Positions 53,811 to 62,063 of a stretch of 64,000 nt of DNA are shown here, piece by piece; position 1 is the stretch's first letter, and the number at the start of each line of letters is the position of its first letter. Origin of the DNA: Rhizobium anhuiense (lineage in GTDB: Bacteria; Pseudomonadota; Alphaproteobacteria; Rhizobiales; Rhizobiaceae). Position numbers and translations under genes: made by a program. The DNA lies in NCBI RefSeq assembly GCF_003985145.1, contig NZ_ML133525.1, forward strand, positions 248,001 to 312,000, in the 5' to 3' direction. Under the pieces are notes generated by a model. That model searched no databases and was not told the origin of the DNA. It saw only the letters and a program-made list of their open reading frames with translations.

Positions 53811-55742
53811 ATGAACCCTAACTTACGTAATTTCGCCTTGTGGGCGATCATCGCGCTTCTGCTGATCGCCCTTTTCAGTATGTTTCAGACGGCGCCGGCG
53901 CAGACGGGCTCCCGCGAAATCCCTTATTCGCAGTTTCTGCGTGAGGTCGATGCGGGCCGCGTGAAGGAAGTCGTGGTCACGGGCAACCGTGTCTCCGGAA
54001 GCTATGTTGAAAATGGCACCACCTTCCAGACCTATTCGCCTGTGATCGACGACAGCCTGCTCGATCGCCTGCAGTCGAAGAACGTCCTGGTTTCCGCCCG
54101 TCCTGAAACGGACGGCTCTTCGGGTTTCCTCAGCTATCTCGGCACGCTTTTGCCGATGCTTCTGATTCTCGGCGTCTGGCTGTTCTTCATGCGGCAGATG
54201 CAGGGCGGCTCGCGCGGCGCGATGGGCTTTGGCAAGTCCAAGGCCAAGCTTTTGACCGAAGCGCATGGCCGCGTGACTTTCGAAGACGTCGCCGGTGTCG
54301 ACGAGGCCAAGCAGGATCTCGAGGAAATCGTCGAATTCCTGCGTGATCCGCAGAAGTTCCAGCGTCTCGGCGGCAAGATTCCGCGCGGCGTGCTGCTCGT
54401 CGGCCCTCCGGGTACCGGCAAGACACTGCTCGCCCGCTCGGTCGCCGGCGAAGCCAACGTGCCCTTCTTCACCATTTCGGGCTCCGACTTCGTCGAAATG
54501 TTCGTCGGCGTCGGTGCAAGCCGCGTGCGCGATATGTTCGAGCAGGCCAAGAAGAATGCTCCCTGCATCATCTTCATCGACGAAATCGATGCCGTCGGCC
54601 GCCATCGCGGCGCCGGTCTCGGCGGCGGCAACGATGAACGCGAGCAGACGCTGAACCAGTTGCTGGTTGAGATGGATGGCTTCGAGGCGAATGAGGGCGT
54701 GATCCTGATCGCCGCCACAAACCGTCCCGACGTGCTCGATCCGGCGCTGCTGCGTCCCGGCCGTTTCGACCGTCAGGTCGTGGTGCCGAACCCCGACATC
54801 GTCGGCCGCGAGCGTATCCTCAAGGTGCATGCTCGCAACGTTCCGCTGGCGCCGAATGTCGATCTCAAGGTTCTCGCCCGCGGCACGCCCGGTTTCTCCG
54901 GCGCCGACCTGATGAACCTCGTCAACGAAGCCGCCCTCATGGCCGCCCGCCGCAACAAGCGCGTCGTCACCATGCAGGAATTCGAAGACGCCAAGGACAA
55001 GATCATGATGGGCGCCGAGCGCCGTTCTTCGGCGATGACCGAGGCGGAAAAGAAGCTCACCGCTTACCATGAGGCTGGACACGCCATTACCGCGCTCAAT
55101 GTCGCCGTCGCCGATCCGCTGCACAAGGCGACGATCATTCCGCGCGGCCGTGCGCTCGGCATGGTCATGCAGCTTCCCGAGGGCGATCGCTACTCGATGA
55201 GCTACAAGTGGATGGTTTCGCGCCTCTGCATCATGATGGGCGGCCGCGTCGCCGAGGAGCTCACCTTCGGCAAGGAGAACATCACTTCGGGTGCCTCCTC
55301 CGACATCGAGCAGGCGACCAAGCTTGCCCGCGCCATGGTCACGCAGTGGGGCTTCTCCGATCAGCTCGGTCAGGTCGCCTATGGCGAGAACCAGCAGGAA
55401 GTCTTCCTCGGCCACTCGGTTTCGCAGTCGAAGAATGTTTCGGAAGCAACCGCGCAGAAGATCGACAATGAAGTGCGCCGCCTGATCGACGAAGCCTATA
55501 CGCAGGCCCGCACGATCCTGACGGAAAAGCACGACGAATTCGTCGCCCTTGCTGAAGGTCTGCTCGAATACGAGACCCTGACCGGCGAAGAGATCAAGGC
55601 GTTGATCCGCGGCGAGAAGCCTTCCCGCGATCTCGGCGATGATTCGCCGCCAAGCCGCGGCTCGGCCGTTCCGAAGGCCGGCGCCCGGCCCGCCACCAAG
55701 GGTGACGAGCCGGAAGGCGGTCTCGAACCGCAGCCGCATTAA
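53811..55742 (+). CDS. ftsH: ATP-dependent zinc metalloprotease FtsH
   Basis: The 643-residue inner-membrane protease has helices at about residues 5-25 and 103-123, an AAA+ domain with [16 protein letters not shown], Walker [17 protein letters not shown] and the SRH region ([20 protein letters not shown]), and the zinc motif HEAGH. It degrades misassembled membrane proteins and short-lived regulators. The ATG at 53811 follows GGGGAGTTCA. A terminator follows the gene. Confidence 0.97.
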   Translation: MNPNLRNFALWAIIALLLIALFSMFQTAPAQTGSREIPYSQFLREVDAGRVKEVVVTGNRVSGSYVENGTTFQTYSPVIDDSLLDRLQSKNVLVSARPETDGSSGFLSYLGTLLPMLLILGVWLFFMRQMQGGSRGAMGFGKSKAKLLTEAHGRVTFEDVAGVDEAKQDLEEIVEFLRDPQKFQRLGGKIPRGVLLVGPPGTGKTLLARSVAGEANVPFFTISGSDFVEMFVGVGASRVRDMFEQAKKNAPCIIFIDEIDAVGRHRGAGLGGGNDEREQTLNQLLVEMDGFEANEGVILIAATNRPDVLDPALLRPGRFDRQVVVPNPDIVGRERILKVHARNVPLAPNVDLKVLARGTPGFSGADLMNLVNEAALMAARRNKRVVTMQEFEDAKDKIMMGAERRSSAMTEAEKKLTAYHEAGHAITALNVAVADPLHKATIIPRGRALGMVMQLPEGDRYSMSYKWMVSRLCIMMGGRVAEELTFGKENITSGASSDIEQATKLARAMVTQWGFSDQLGQVAYGENQQEVFLGHSVSQSKNVSEATAQKIDNEVRRLIDEAYTQARTILTEKHDEFVALAEGLLEYETLTGEEIKALIRGEKPSRDLGDDSPPSRGSAVPKAGARPATKGDEPEGGLEPQPH

Positions 55743-55762
55743 CTGCGTCGACCAACTCGAAC

Positions 55763-55800
55763 AAGGCCGGATTTCCGAAGTGGGAGATCCGGCCTTTTCT
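55763..55800 (+). terminator. Rho-independent terminator of ftsH
   Basis: AAGGCCGGAT pairs with ATCCGGCCTT over an imperfect loop, followed by TTTTCT. Confidence 0.9.
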
Positions 55801-55983
55801 ATTGGTAACGGGATATAATCATTTTTCTTGCTAATTTACGTGCCGATCGCCGCATTTTGTGGCATTCCGCTGAATTGAGGCAAGCATGAATCACGCTCCT
55901 GAATTGACGAGATCTCACTGAAGCCGGATTCGCTTGGAAGAATGCGCTGCCTTGAATGGCGCGCCGAGAGCACAGGAGTGCAG

Positions 55984-57336
55984 ATGAAAAGACGCTATTT
56001 CGGTACGGATGGCATTCGCGGCCAATCCAACGTCTTCCCGATGACGCCGGATCTCGCCATGCGGGTCGGCATCGCCGCCGGCACGATCTTCCGCCGCGGC
56101 AACCACCGCCACCGCGTCGTCATCGGCAAGGATACGCGCCTTTCCGGCTATATGCTTGAGAATGCCATGGTCGCAGGCTTTACCGCCGCAGGCCTCGATG
56201 CCTTTATTCTCGGCCCGATCCCGACGCCTGCCGTCGCCATGCTGACGCGCTCGCTGCGCTGCGATATCGGTGTGATGATTTCGGCCTCGCACAATCCGTA
56301 CGAGGATAACGGCATCAAGCTCTTTGGCCCCGATGGTTATAAGCTTTCCGACGATATCGAGGCCGAGATCGAGGATCTGCTCGAAAAGGATCTCAACGCG
56401 CAGCTTGCCAAATCCGACGATATCGGCCGCGCCAAGCGCGTCGACGGCGTGCATGACCGCTATATCGAACATGCCAAGCGCACCTTGCCGCGTGATGTGA
56501 CGCTGCAGGGTTTGAGGATTGCGATCGACTGCGCCAATGGCGCCGCCTATAAGGTGGCGCCCGCCGTGCTCTGGGAGCTCGGTGCTGACGTCGTCACCAT
56601 CGGCAACGAGCCGAACGGCACCAATATCAATCTCAATTGCGGCTCCACCAGCCCCGTCGCGCTGCAGAAGAAGGTGGACGAGGTTCGTGCCGATATCGGT
56701 ATCGCCCTCGACGGCGATGCGGATCGCGTCATCATCATCGACGAAAACGGTTCGATCGTCGACGGCGATCAGCTCATGGCGGTCATCGCCGAGAGCTGGG
56801 CCGAGAGCCAGCAGTTGCGCGGCAATGGCATCGTCGCCACCGTGATGTCCAACCTCGGCCTCGAGCGCTTCCTCGACGACCGCGGCATGGCGCTTGCCCG
56901 CACGAAAGTCGGCGACCGCTATGTCGTCGAGCATATGCGCCAGAATAATTACAATGTCGGCGGCGAGCAGTCCGGTCATATCGTGCTGTCGGATTACGGC
57001 ACGACCGGTGACGGTCTCGTCGCTGCTCTGCAGATCCTAGCCGCGGTCAAGCGCACCGGCCGAACTGTGAGTGAAGTCTGCCGCCGTTTCGAGCCGGTGC
57101 CGCAGCTCCTGCGCAATGTCCGCATCAGCGGCGGCAAGCCGCTGGAGGATATCCAGGTGCAGAAGGCGATCGCCGATGCCGAAGCCGAGCTTGCCAGGAA
57201 CGGCCGCCTCGTCATCCGCCCCTCGGGCACTGAGCCGTTGATCCGTGTCATGGCCGAGGGCGACGACCGTGCCCAGATCGAACGCATCGTCAACGAGCTG
57301 ATCGGCACGATCTCGAACGTCCGGACTGCCGCCTGA
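55984..57336 (+). CDS. glmM: Phosphoglucosamine mutase
   Basis: The 450-residue enzyme converts glucosamine 6-phosphate to glucosamine 1-phosphate, for UDP-GlcNAc, peptidoglycan and lipopolysaccharide. Motifs: [14 protein letters not shown], the phosphoserine loop [15 protein letters not shown], the metal loop DGDADR, GGEQSGH and the C-terminal [12 protein letters not shown]. The ATG at 55984 fits the family. The ftsH-glmM order is conserved in proteobacteria. A terminator separates the two genes here. Confidence 0.97.
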   Translation: MKRRYFGTDGIRGQSNVFPMTPDLAMRVGIAAGTIFRRGNHRHRVVIGKDTRLSGYMLENAMVAGFTAAGLDAFILGPIPTPAVAMLTRSLRCDIGVMISASHNPYEDNGIKLFGPDGYKLSDDIEAEIEDLLEKDLNAQLAKSDDIGRAKRVDGVHDRYIEHAKRTLPRDVTLQGLRIAIDCANGAAYKVAPAVLWELGADVVTIGNEPNGTNINLNCGSTSPVALQKKVDEVRADIGIALDGDADRVIIIDENGSIVDGDQLMAVIAESWAESQQLRGNGIVATVMSNLGLERFLDDRGMALARTKVGDRYVVEHMRQNNYNVGGEQSGHIVLSDYGTTGDGLVAALQILAAVKRTGRTVSEVCRRFEPVPQLLRNVRISGGKPLEDIQVQKAIADAEAELARNGRLVIRPSGTEPLIRVMAEGDDRAQIERIVNELIGTISNVRTAA

Positions 57337-57355
57337 TAAAATGCGGAAAGAATAA

Positions 57356-57390
57356 CGAAAAAGCCGGTGCGTCAGCGCCGGCTTTTTCGT
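57356..57390 (+). terminator. Rho-independent terminator of glmM
   Basis: AAAAAGCCGG...CCGGCTTTTT with an inner TGC/GCG step, 20 bases after the glmM stop codon. It has T runs on one side and A runs on the other, so it may work in both directions. Confidence 0.93.
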
Positions 57391-57500
57391 TATGCATGCC
57401 CGCTATCGTGAGCCGGTTACTGGCAAGCCGCTCCCCACGATCCAAACTGATCTATGCTCGGGCCGCCGTAATGCCTCGGCATCAAAGTAAATAATCGTGG

Positions 57501-57515
57501 TTAAGTAGCTTTTAA
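57501..57515. promoter_or_regulatory. CtrA box before the outer-membrane protein gene
   Basis: TTAA-GTAGCTT-TTAA is an exact TTAA-N7-TTAA match, 86 bases upstream of the gene at 57601. Confidence 0.65.
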
Positions 57516-57600
57516 CGTTTCCCATTCATTATCCATCCGAAGCGTATCAGATTGGCAGCGACTGAGCCTGCCGACGCAACGGGATTTTGGAGTGGGATCC

Positions 57601-58437
57601 ATGAAAAGAAGCTTGTCCGGCATTTTCGCCGCATTGTTGATCGCGACAAACGCCTATTCCGCGGACCTCGCCCCTGCCGAGCCGATCCCGGAGCAGCCGC
57701 CCGAGGTGGCGGTCAGCGAAGCGACGGGCTGGTACTTGCGCGGCGATGTCGGTTATGCCTTCACCGATCTGCGTGGCGCCCGCTATTTCCAGGGCAGCAA
57801 TGCGACGGAGGTCGATTTCGACCGTGCCGACCTGGACGACGCATGGACGGTCGGCGGTGGTGTCGGTTATCAGATCAACAGCTATCTGCGCACCGACCTG
57901 ACCTTCGACTATCTCACGCAGGCGGATTTCCACGGTTCGACGGTCGGACAGTGCGGCTTCCCGCTGGTGGATTGCACCTCGAGCGACCGCTCCTCGCTGA
58001 CCGCCTACACATTGCTCGCCAACGCTTACGTTGATCTCGGCACCTACGGCTATGTCACGCCTTATGTCGGCGCCGGTATCGGCGGTTCCTACGTCAAGTG
58101 GAAGAACCTGCGCAACGTTGCCTGCGCCGATGACGGCAGCTTCTGCGACGACGAGGTTACCCATGGCGGCAAGGGCAACTGGCGCTTCACCTACGCGCTC
58201 ATGGCCGGCGCCTCGATCGACGTCACCTGCAACATCAAGGCCGATGTCGGTTACCGTTACCTGCATATCGACGGCGGCAACATGTTCGGCTATTCGGACA
58301 ATGGCGGCCCGGGCCGTGACAAGGGCCTCAGCGCCCATGAAGCCCGCGTCGGCGCCCGTTATCTCTTCGGCGGATGCGCCCAGGCGAGCTATGAGCCGCC
58401 GCCGGAAATTCCGCTGCAGCAGCCGGTCTACAAATAA
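57601..58437 (+). CDS. Outer-membrane beta-barrel protein (Omp25-like)
   Basis: The 278-residue protein has a signal peptide (residues 1-21, IFAALLIATNAYS) and a barrel rich in alternating aromatic strands: GWYLRGDVGYAFTDL, WTVGGGVGYQINSYL and GARYLFGGCAQ near the end. It matches small Rhizobiales barrel proteins of the Omp25/31 and heat-resistant agglutinin-like group. The exact role is unknown. The ATG at 57601 was preferred to one three codons earlier. A CtrA box before it suggests cell-cycle control. Confidence 0.85.
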   Translation: MKRSLSGIFAALLIATNAYSADLAPAEPIPEQPPEVAVSEATGWYLRGDVGYAFTDLRGARYFQGSNATEVDFDRADLDDAWTVGGGVGYQINSYLRTDLTFDYLTQADFHGSTVGQCGFPLVDCTSSDRSSLTAYTLLANAYVDLGTYGYVTPYVGAGIGGSYVKWKNLRNVACADDGSFCDDEVTHGGKGNWRFTYALMAGASIDVTCNIKADVGYRYLHIDGGNMFGYSDNGGPGRDKGLSAHEARVGARYLFGGCAQASYEPPPEIPLQQPVYK

Positions 58438-58458
58438 GTCTGGTCCAGCCACCAGATC

Positions 58459-58489
58459 AAAAGCCGCCCTCGCTCCGGGCGGCTTTTTC
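58459..58489 (+). terminator. Rho-independent terminator of the outer-membrane protein gene
   Basis: AAAGCCGCC pairs with GGCGGCTTT around an 8-9 base loop, followed by TTTTTCATTTT. Confidence 0.92.
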
Positions 58490-58579
58490 ATTTTGCCACC
58501 TCTCCTGCGTCAAAATATCCTCCCTCTGCGACACTTCCATCTTGACTATGACGCGTCCGATCCATACACACGGCGGCGG

Positions 58580-58622
58580 GACACCCTTCCCCAACGAAGG
58601 GCTTTCTATCTGAGAGGATAGC
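58580..58622 (+). promoter_or_regulatory. serC leader RNA motif
   Basis: Two short hairpins directly before serC: CCCTTC-CCCAAC-GAAGGG (58584-58601) and CTATC-TGAGAG-GATAG (58606-58621). The second holds the GAGAGG ribosome-binding sequence within its loop and stem. This position and form fit the serC motif described upstream of serC in alphaproteobacteria, a presumed translational regulator. Confidence 0.7.
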
Positions 58623-58625
58623 ATC

Positions 58626-59804
58626 ATGGCGAAGACCGCAAAGCCGGACATCCGTCCGCACAATACTCATTTTTCTTCTGGCCCTTGCTCGAAGCGCCCC
58701 GGTTGGTCGCTCGAAGCCCTTTCCGACGCGGCCCTTGGCCGTTCGCACCGCGCGAAGGTCGGCAAGACCAAGCTGAAGCAGGCCATCGACCTTACCCGTG
58801 AAATTCTCGAAGTGCCGGCAGATTATCGTATCGGCATCGTCCCGGCTTCCGATACCGGCGCCGTCGAAATGGCGCTCTGGTCGCTGCTCGGCGAACGCGG
58901 CGTCGATATGCTCGCCTGGGAAAGCTTCGGCGCCGGCTGGGTCACCGATGTCGTCAAGCAGTTGAAGCTCAAGGACGTGCGCAAGCTCGAAGCCGGTTAC
59001 GGCGAGCTTCCCGATCTCGCGACCGTCGATTTCGACCGCGACGTGGTCTTCACCTGGAACGGCACCACCTCGGGCGTGCGCGTGCCGAACGCCGATTTCA
59101 TTCCTGCCGACCGCAAGGGCCTGACGATCTGCGACGCCACCTCGGCGGCTTTCGCCCAGGAACTCGATTTCGCCAAGCTCGACGTCGTCACCTTCTCCTG
59201 GCAGAAGGTTCTGGGCGGCGAGGGCGCACACGGCGTCATCATTCTTTCGCCGCGCGCAGTCGAGCGCCTCGTCACCTACACGCCGGCCTGGCCGCTGCCG
59301 AAGATCTTCCGCATGACCTCGGGCGGCAAGCTGACGGAAGGCATCTTCCAGGGCGAGACGATCAACACGCCGTCGATGCTCTGCGTCGAGGACTATATCG
59401 ATGCGCTCGTCTGGGCCAAGGGGCTCGGCGGTCTTAAGGCGCTGATTGCGCGCGCCGATGCCAATGCCAAGGTCATCCACGATTTCGTCGCGGCAAACGA
59501 CTGGATCGCCAATCTCGCCGTCAAGGCGGAAACCGCCTCCAACACCTCCGTCTGCCTGAAGATCGTCGACAAGGACATCGCAGCCCTCGATGACGACGGC
59601 CAGGCGAATTTCGCCAAGGGTCTGGTCGGCCTCCTGGAAAAGGAAGGCGTCGCTTTCGATGTCGGCCATTACCGCGACGCGCCGTCCGGCCTGCGCATCT
59701 GGGCCGGCGCCACGATCGAGGCATCCGACATGCAGAAGCTCATGCCATGGCTTTCCTGGGCCTTCGAAACCCAGAAGGCACAGCTCGCTCAGGCCGCCGC
59801 CTGA
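58626..59804 (+). CDS. serC: Phosphoserine aminotransferase
   Basis: The 392-residue PLP enzyme makes 3-phosphoserine from 3-phosphohydroxypyruvate and glutamate. It has [20 protein letters not shown], the PLP-lysine motif [15 protein letters not shown], and [15 protein letters not shown]. This is the alphaproteobacterial long form. The start is just after a structured leader. It is followed after 87 bases by serA, and together they catalyse the first two steps of serine synthesis, in the order serC then serA. Confidence 0.96.
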   Translation: MAKTAKPDIRPHNTHFSSGPCSKRPGWSLEALSDAALGRSHRAKVGKTKLKQAIDLTREILEVPADYRIGIVPASDTGAVEMALWSLLGERGVDMLAWESFGAGWVTDVVKQLKLKDVRKLEAGYGELPDLATVDFDRDVVFTWNGTTSGVRVPNADFIPADRKGLTICDATSAAFAQELDFAKLDVVTFSWQKVLGGEGAHGVIILSPRAVERLVTYTPAWPLPKIFRMTSGGKLTEGIFQGETINTPSMLCVEDYIDALVWAKGLGGLKALIARADANAKVIHDFVAANDWIANLAVKAETASNTSVCLKIVDKDIAALDDDGQANFAKGLVGLLEKEGVAFDVGHYRDAPSGLRIWAGATIEASDMQKLMPWLSWAFETQKAQLAQAAA

Positions 59805-59816
59805 GGTGATCGCATC

Positions 59817-59843
59817 CGGCTCCGCCACAAGGCGGCGGAGCCC
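59817..59843 (+). other. Hairpin between serC and serA
   Basis: GGCTCCGCC (59818-59826) pairs with GGCGGAGCC (59834-59842). There is no T tract, so it is more likely an mRNA-stability or processing element than a terminator. Confidence 0.5.
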
Positions 59844-59891
59844 AGCATTTCTGATTTCATTCATCGCTGAACACTTTTGAAGGAGGCCCTC

Positions 59892-61487
59892 ATGGCACCT
59901 CGCGTTCTCGTATCCGACGAATTGTCGGAAACCGCCGTCCAGATCTTTCGCGACCGCGGCGTCGAAGTCGATTTCGAACCGCAGCTCGGCAAGGACAAGG
60001 ACCGTCTGCTCGAAGTCATCGGCAATTATGATGGCCTGGCTATCCGCTCCGCCACCAAGGTGACGGAAAAGATCATCGAAGGGGCGAAAAACCTCAAGGT
60101 GGTCGGCCGCGCCGGTATCGGCGTCGACAATGTCGATATCCCGGCCGCCTCGCGCCGCGGCATCATCGTCATGAACACGCCCTTCGGCAACTCGATCACG
60201 ACAGCCGAACACGCGATTGCGCTGATGTTCGCCGTCGCCCGCCAGCTTCCGGCCGCCGATACCTCGACGCAGGCCGGCAAGTGGGAGAAGTCGAAGTTCA
60301 TGGGTGTCGAGATCACCGGCAAGACGCTCGGCGTCATCGGCGCCGGCAATATCGGCTCGATCGTCTGCGCGCGCGCCATCGGCCTGAAGATGCACGTCGT
60401 CGCCTACGACCCGTTCCTTTCCAAGGAGCGCGCCGAGGAGATGGGCGTCACCAAGGTCGAGCTGGAAGAGCTTTTCGCCCGCGCCGATTTCATCACGCTG
60501 CATGTGCCGATGACCGACAAGACGCGCGGCATCCTCAACAAGGAAGCACTGGCAAAGACCAAGCCCGGCGTGCGCATCATCAACTGCGCCCGCGGCGGCC
60601 TGGTCGATGAGGCAGCGCTTGCCGAAGCGATCAAGTCGGGGCATGTCGCGGGTGCCGCCTTCGACGTGTTCGAGGTCGAGCCCGCCAAGGAAAGTCCGCT
60701 CTTCGGCCTGCCGAACGTCGTCTGCACGCCGCATCTCGGCGCCTCAACGACCGAAGCGCAGGAGAACGTCGCTCTGCAGGTGGCCGAACAGATGGCCGAT
60801 TACCTCGTCAATGGTGCGGTCTCCAACGCCATCAACATGCCGTCGATCACGGCTGAGGAAGCGCCGATCCTGAAGCCCTTCATCCGCCTTGCCGACGTTC
60901 TCGGCGCCTTTGTCGGCCAGGTCACCGAAGAGCCGATCAAGGAAATCGAAATCCTTTATGACGGCATCACCGCCAACATGAACACGCGGGCGCTGACGAG
61001 TGCCGTGCTCGCCGGCCTCATCCGGCCGCAGGTCGCCGACGTCAACATGGTTTCGGCGCCGATCATGGTCAAGGAAAAGGGTGTCGTGCTGTCCGAGGTC
61101 AAGCGCGACAAGACGGGTGTATTCGACGGTTACATCAAGCTGACGGTGACGACCGAAAGCATGACGCGCTCGGTCGCCGGCACGGTGTTTTCGGATGGCA
61201 AGCCGCGCTTCATCCAGATCAAGGGTATCAACCTCGATGCCGATGTCGGCTCGCACATGATCTATATCACCAATACCGACGTCCCAGGCATGATCGGCTT
61301 CATTGGCACGACGCTCGGAGCGGCCGGCGTCAACATCGCCAACTTCCAGCTCGGTCGTGACAAGCAGGGCGGCGACGCCATTGCGCTGCTCTATGTCGAC
61401 GGCGAGGTTGACGACGCCGTGCTTGCGCAGCTGACGGCCCATCAGGCGATCCGCCAGGCAAAGCTGCTCACTTTCAACATCGACTGA
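59892..61487 (+). CDS. serA: D-3-phosphoglycerate dehydrogenase
   Basis: The 531-residue enzyme oxidises 3-phosphoglycerate to 3-phosphohydroxypyruvate. It has GRAGIGVDNVDIPAA, the NAD motif LGVIGAGNIGSIV, INCARGGLVDEAAL with the active Arg, the His in CTPHLGAST, an intervening domain, and a C-terminal ACT domain (about residues 455-531) that normally senses serine. It is the long form. The ATG follows GGAGGCCCTC. A strong terminator follows. Confidence 0.96.
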   Translation: MAPRVLVSDELSETAVQIFRDRGVEVDFEPQLGKDKDRLLEVIGNYDGLAIRSATKVTEKIIEGAKNLKVVGRAGIGVDNVDIPAASRRGIIVMNTPFGNSITTAEHAIALMFAVARQLPAADTSTQAGKWEKSKFMGVEITGKTLGVIGAGNIGSIVCARAIGLKMHVVAYDPFLSKERAEEMGVTKVELEELFARADFITLHVPMTDKTRGILNKEALAKTKPGVRIINCARGGLVDEAALAEAIKSGHVAGAAFDVFEVEPAKESPLFGLPNVVCTPHLGASTTEAQENVALQVAEQMADYLVNGAVSNAINMPSITAEEAPILKPFIRLADVLGAFVGQVTEEPIKEIEILYDGITANMNTRALTSAVLAGLIRPQVADVNMVSAPIMVKEKGVVLSEVKRDKTGVFDGYIKLTVTTESMTRSVAGTVFSDGKPRFIQIKGINLDADVGSHMIYITNTDVPGMIGFIGTTLGAAGVNIANFQLGRDKQGGDAIALLYVDGEVDDAVLAQLTAHQAIRQAKLLTFNID

Positions 61488-61521
61488 GTTTCCTCCTCGG
61501 GATCTCGATCCGGCAAGAATG

Positions 61522-61565
61522 ACAACAAAAACCCGGCGCGGGAAACGGCGCCGGGTTTTTGTTGT
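61522..61565. terminator. Bidirectional terminator after serA
   Basis: ACAACAAAAACCCGGCGC and GCGCCGGGTTTTTGTTGT form a long stem; it can end serA and, in reverse, the small gene at 61584. Confidence 0.93.
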
Positions 61566-61583
61566 GTCGGAATCGAATGGATC

Positions 61584-61850
61584 TCAGTGCGGCCGGCGTT
61601 TTCGGCGGACGATCTTGCCGAAACGAGCGATATCGTCTTCAGCCTTCGTGCGGTGAAGGAAGGCAAGCCGGCTGCCGTCCAGACCCTCGTAGAATTCGTC
61701 CCAGGAAATCTCTTCCTGCGTTTCAGAGGAAAAATCGACGCGAACGGTTTCGCTATCCGCTGCGTTCTTGATACGGGCGGGATGGCCGCCACGCGCCTCG
61801 ATCCAATGCCTAATCCTGCTGTAATCCGTCGTCGTGCCGAACCTGCCCAT
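61584..61850 (-). CDS. Conserved small basic protein
   Basis: The 88-residue protein begins MGRFGTTTDYSRIRHWIEAR, with GGHPARIKNAADSETVRVDF, and ends in a basic tail (KIVRRKRRPH). It resembles short rhizobial hypothetical proteins; no function can be assigned. The ATG at 61850 has GGAGGGTTTC before it, which is preferred over a start 24 codons upstream. Confidence 0.78.
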   Translation of the reverse strand: MGRFGTTTDYSRIRHWIEARGGHPARIKNAADSETVRVDFSSETQEEISWDEFYEGLDGSRLAFLHRTKAEDDIARFGKIVRRKRRPH

Positions 61851-62063
61851 GAAACCCTCCTCAGCAATGCGACATCGATGACCCCGAACGCACGATCGAC
61901 GCAATTGTTCCGGGGCATCCAAATTATTTTATTGAAGATGAGGCAGAGCGCCGTTTGCTCGTTTCACAGGCGGAAGCCTAAAGTTTAGGCCGAGTATGAT
62001 TCTGATTTTATTTAACTTTTCTCAGTATACCCTGGCATCGGCATCAACCGCGCGTGAATTTCC

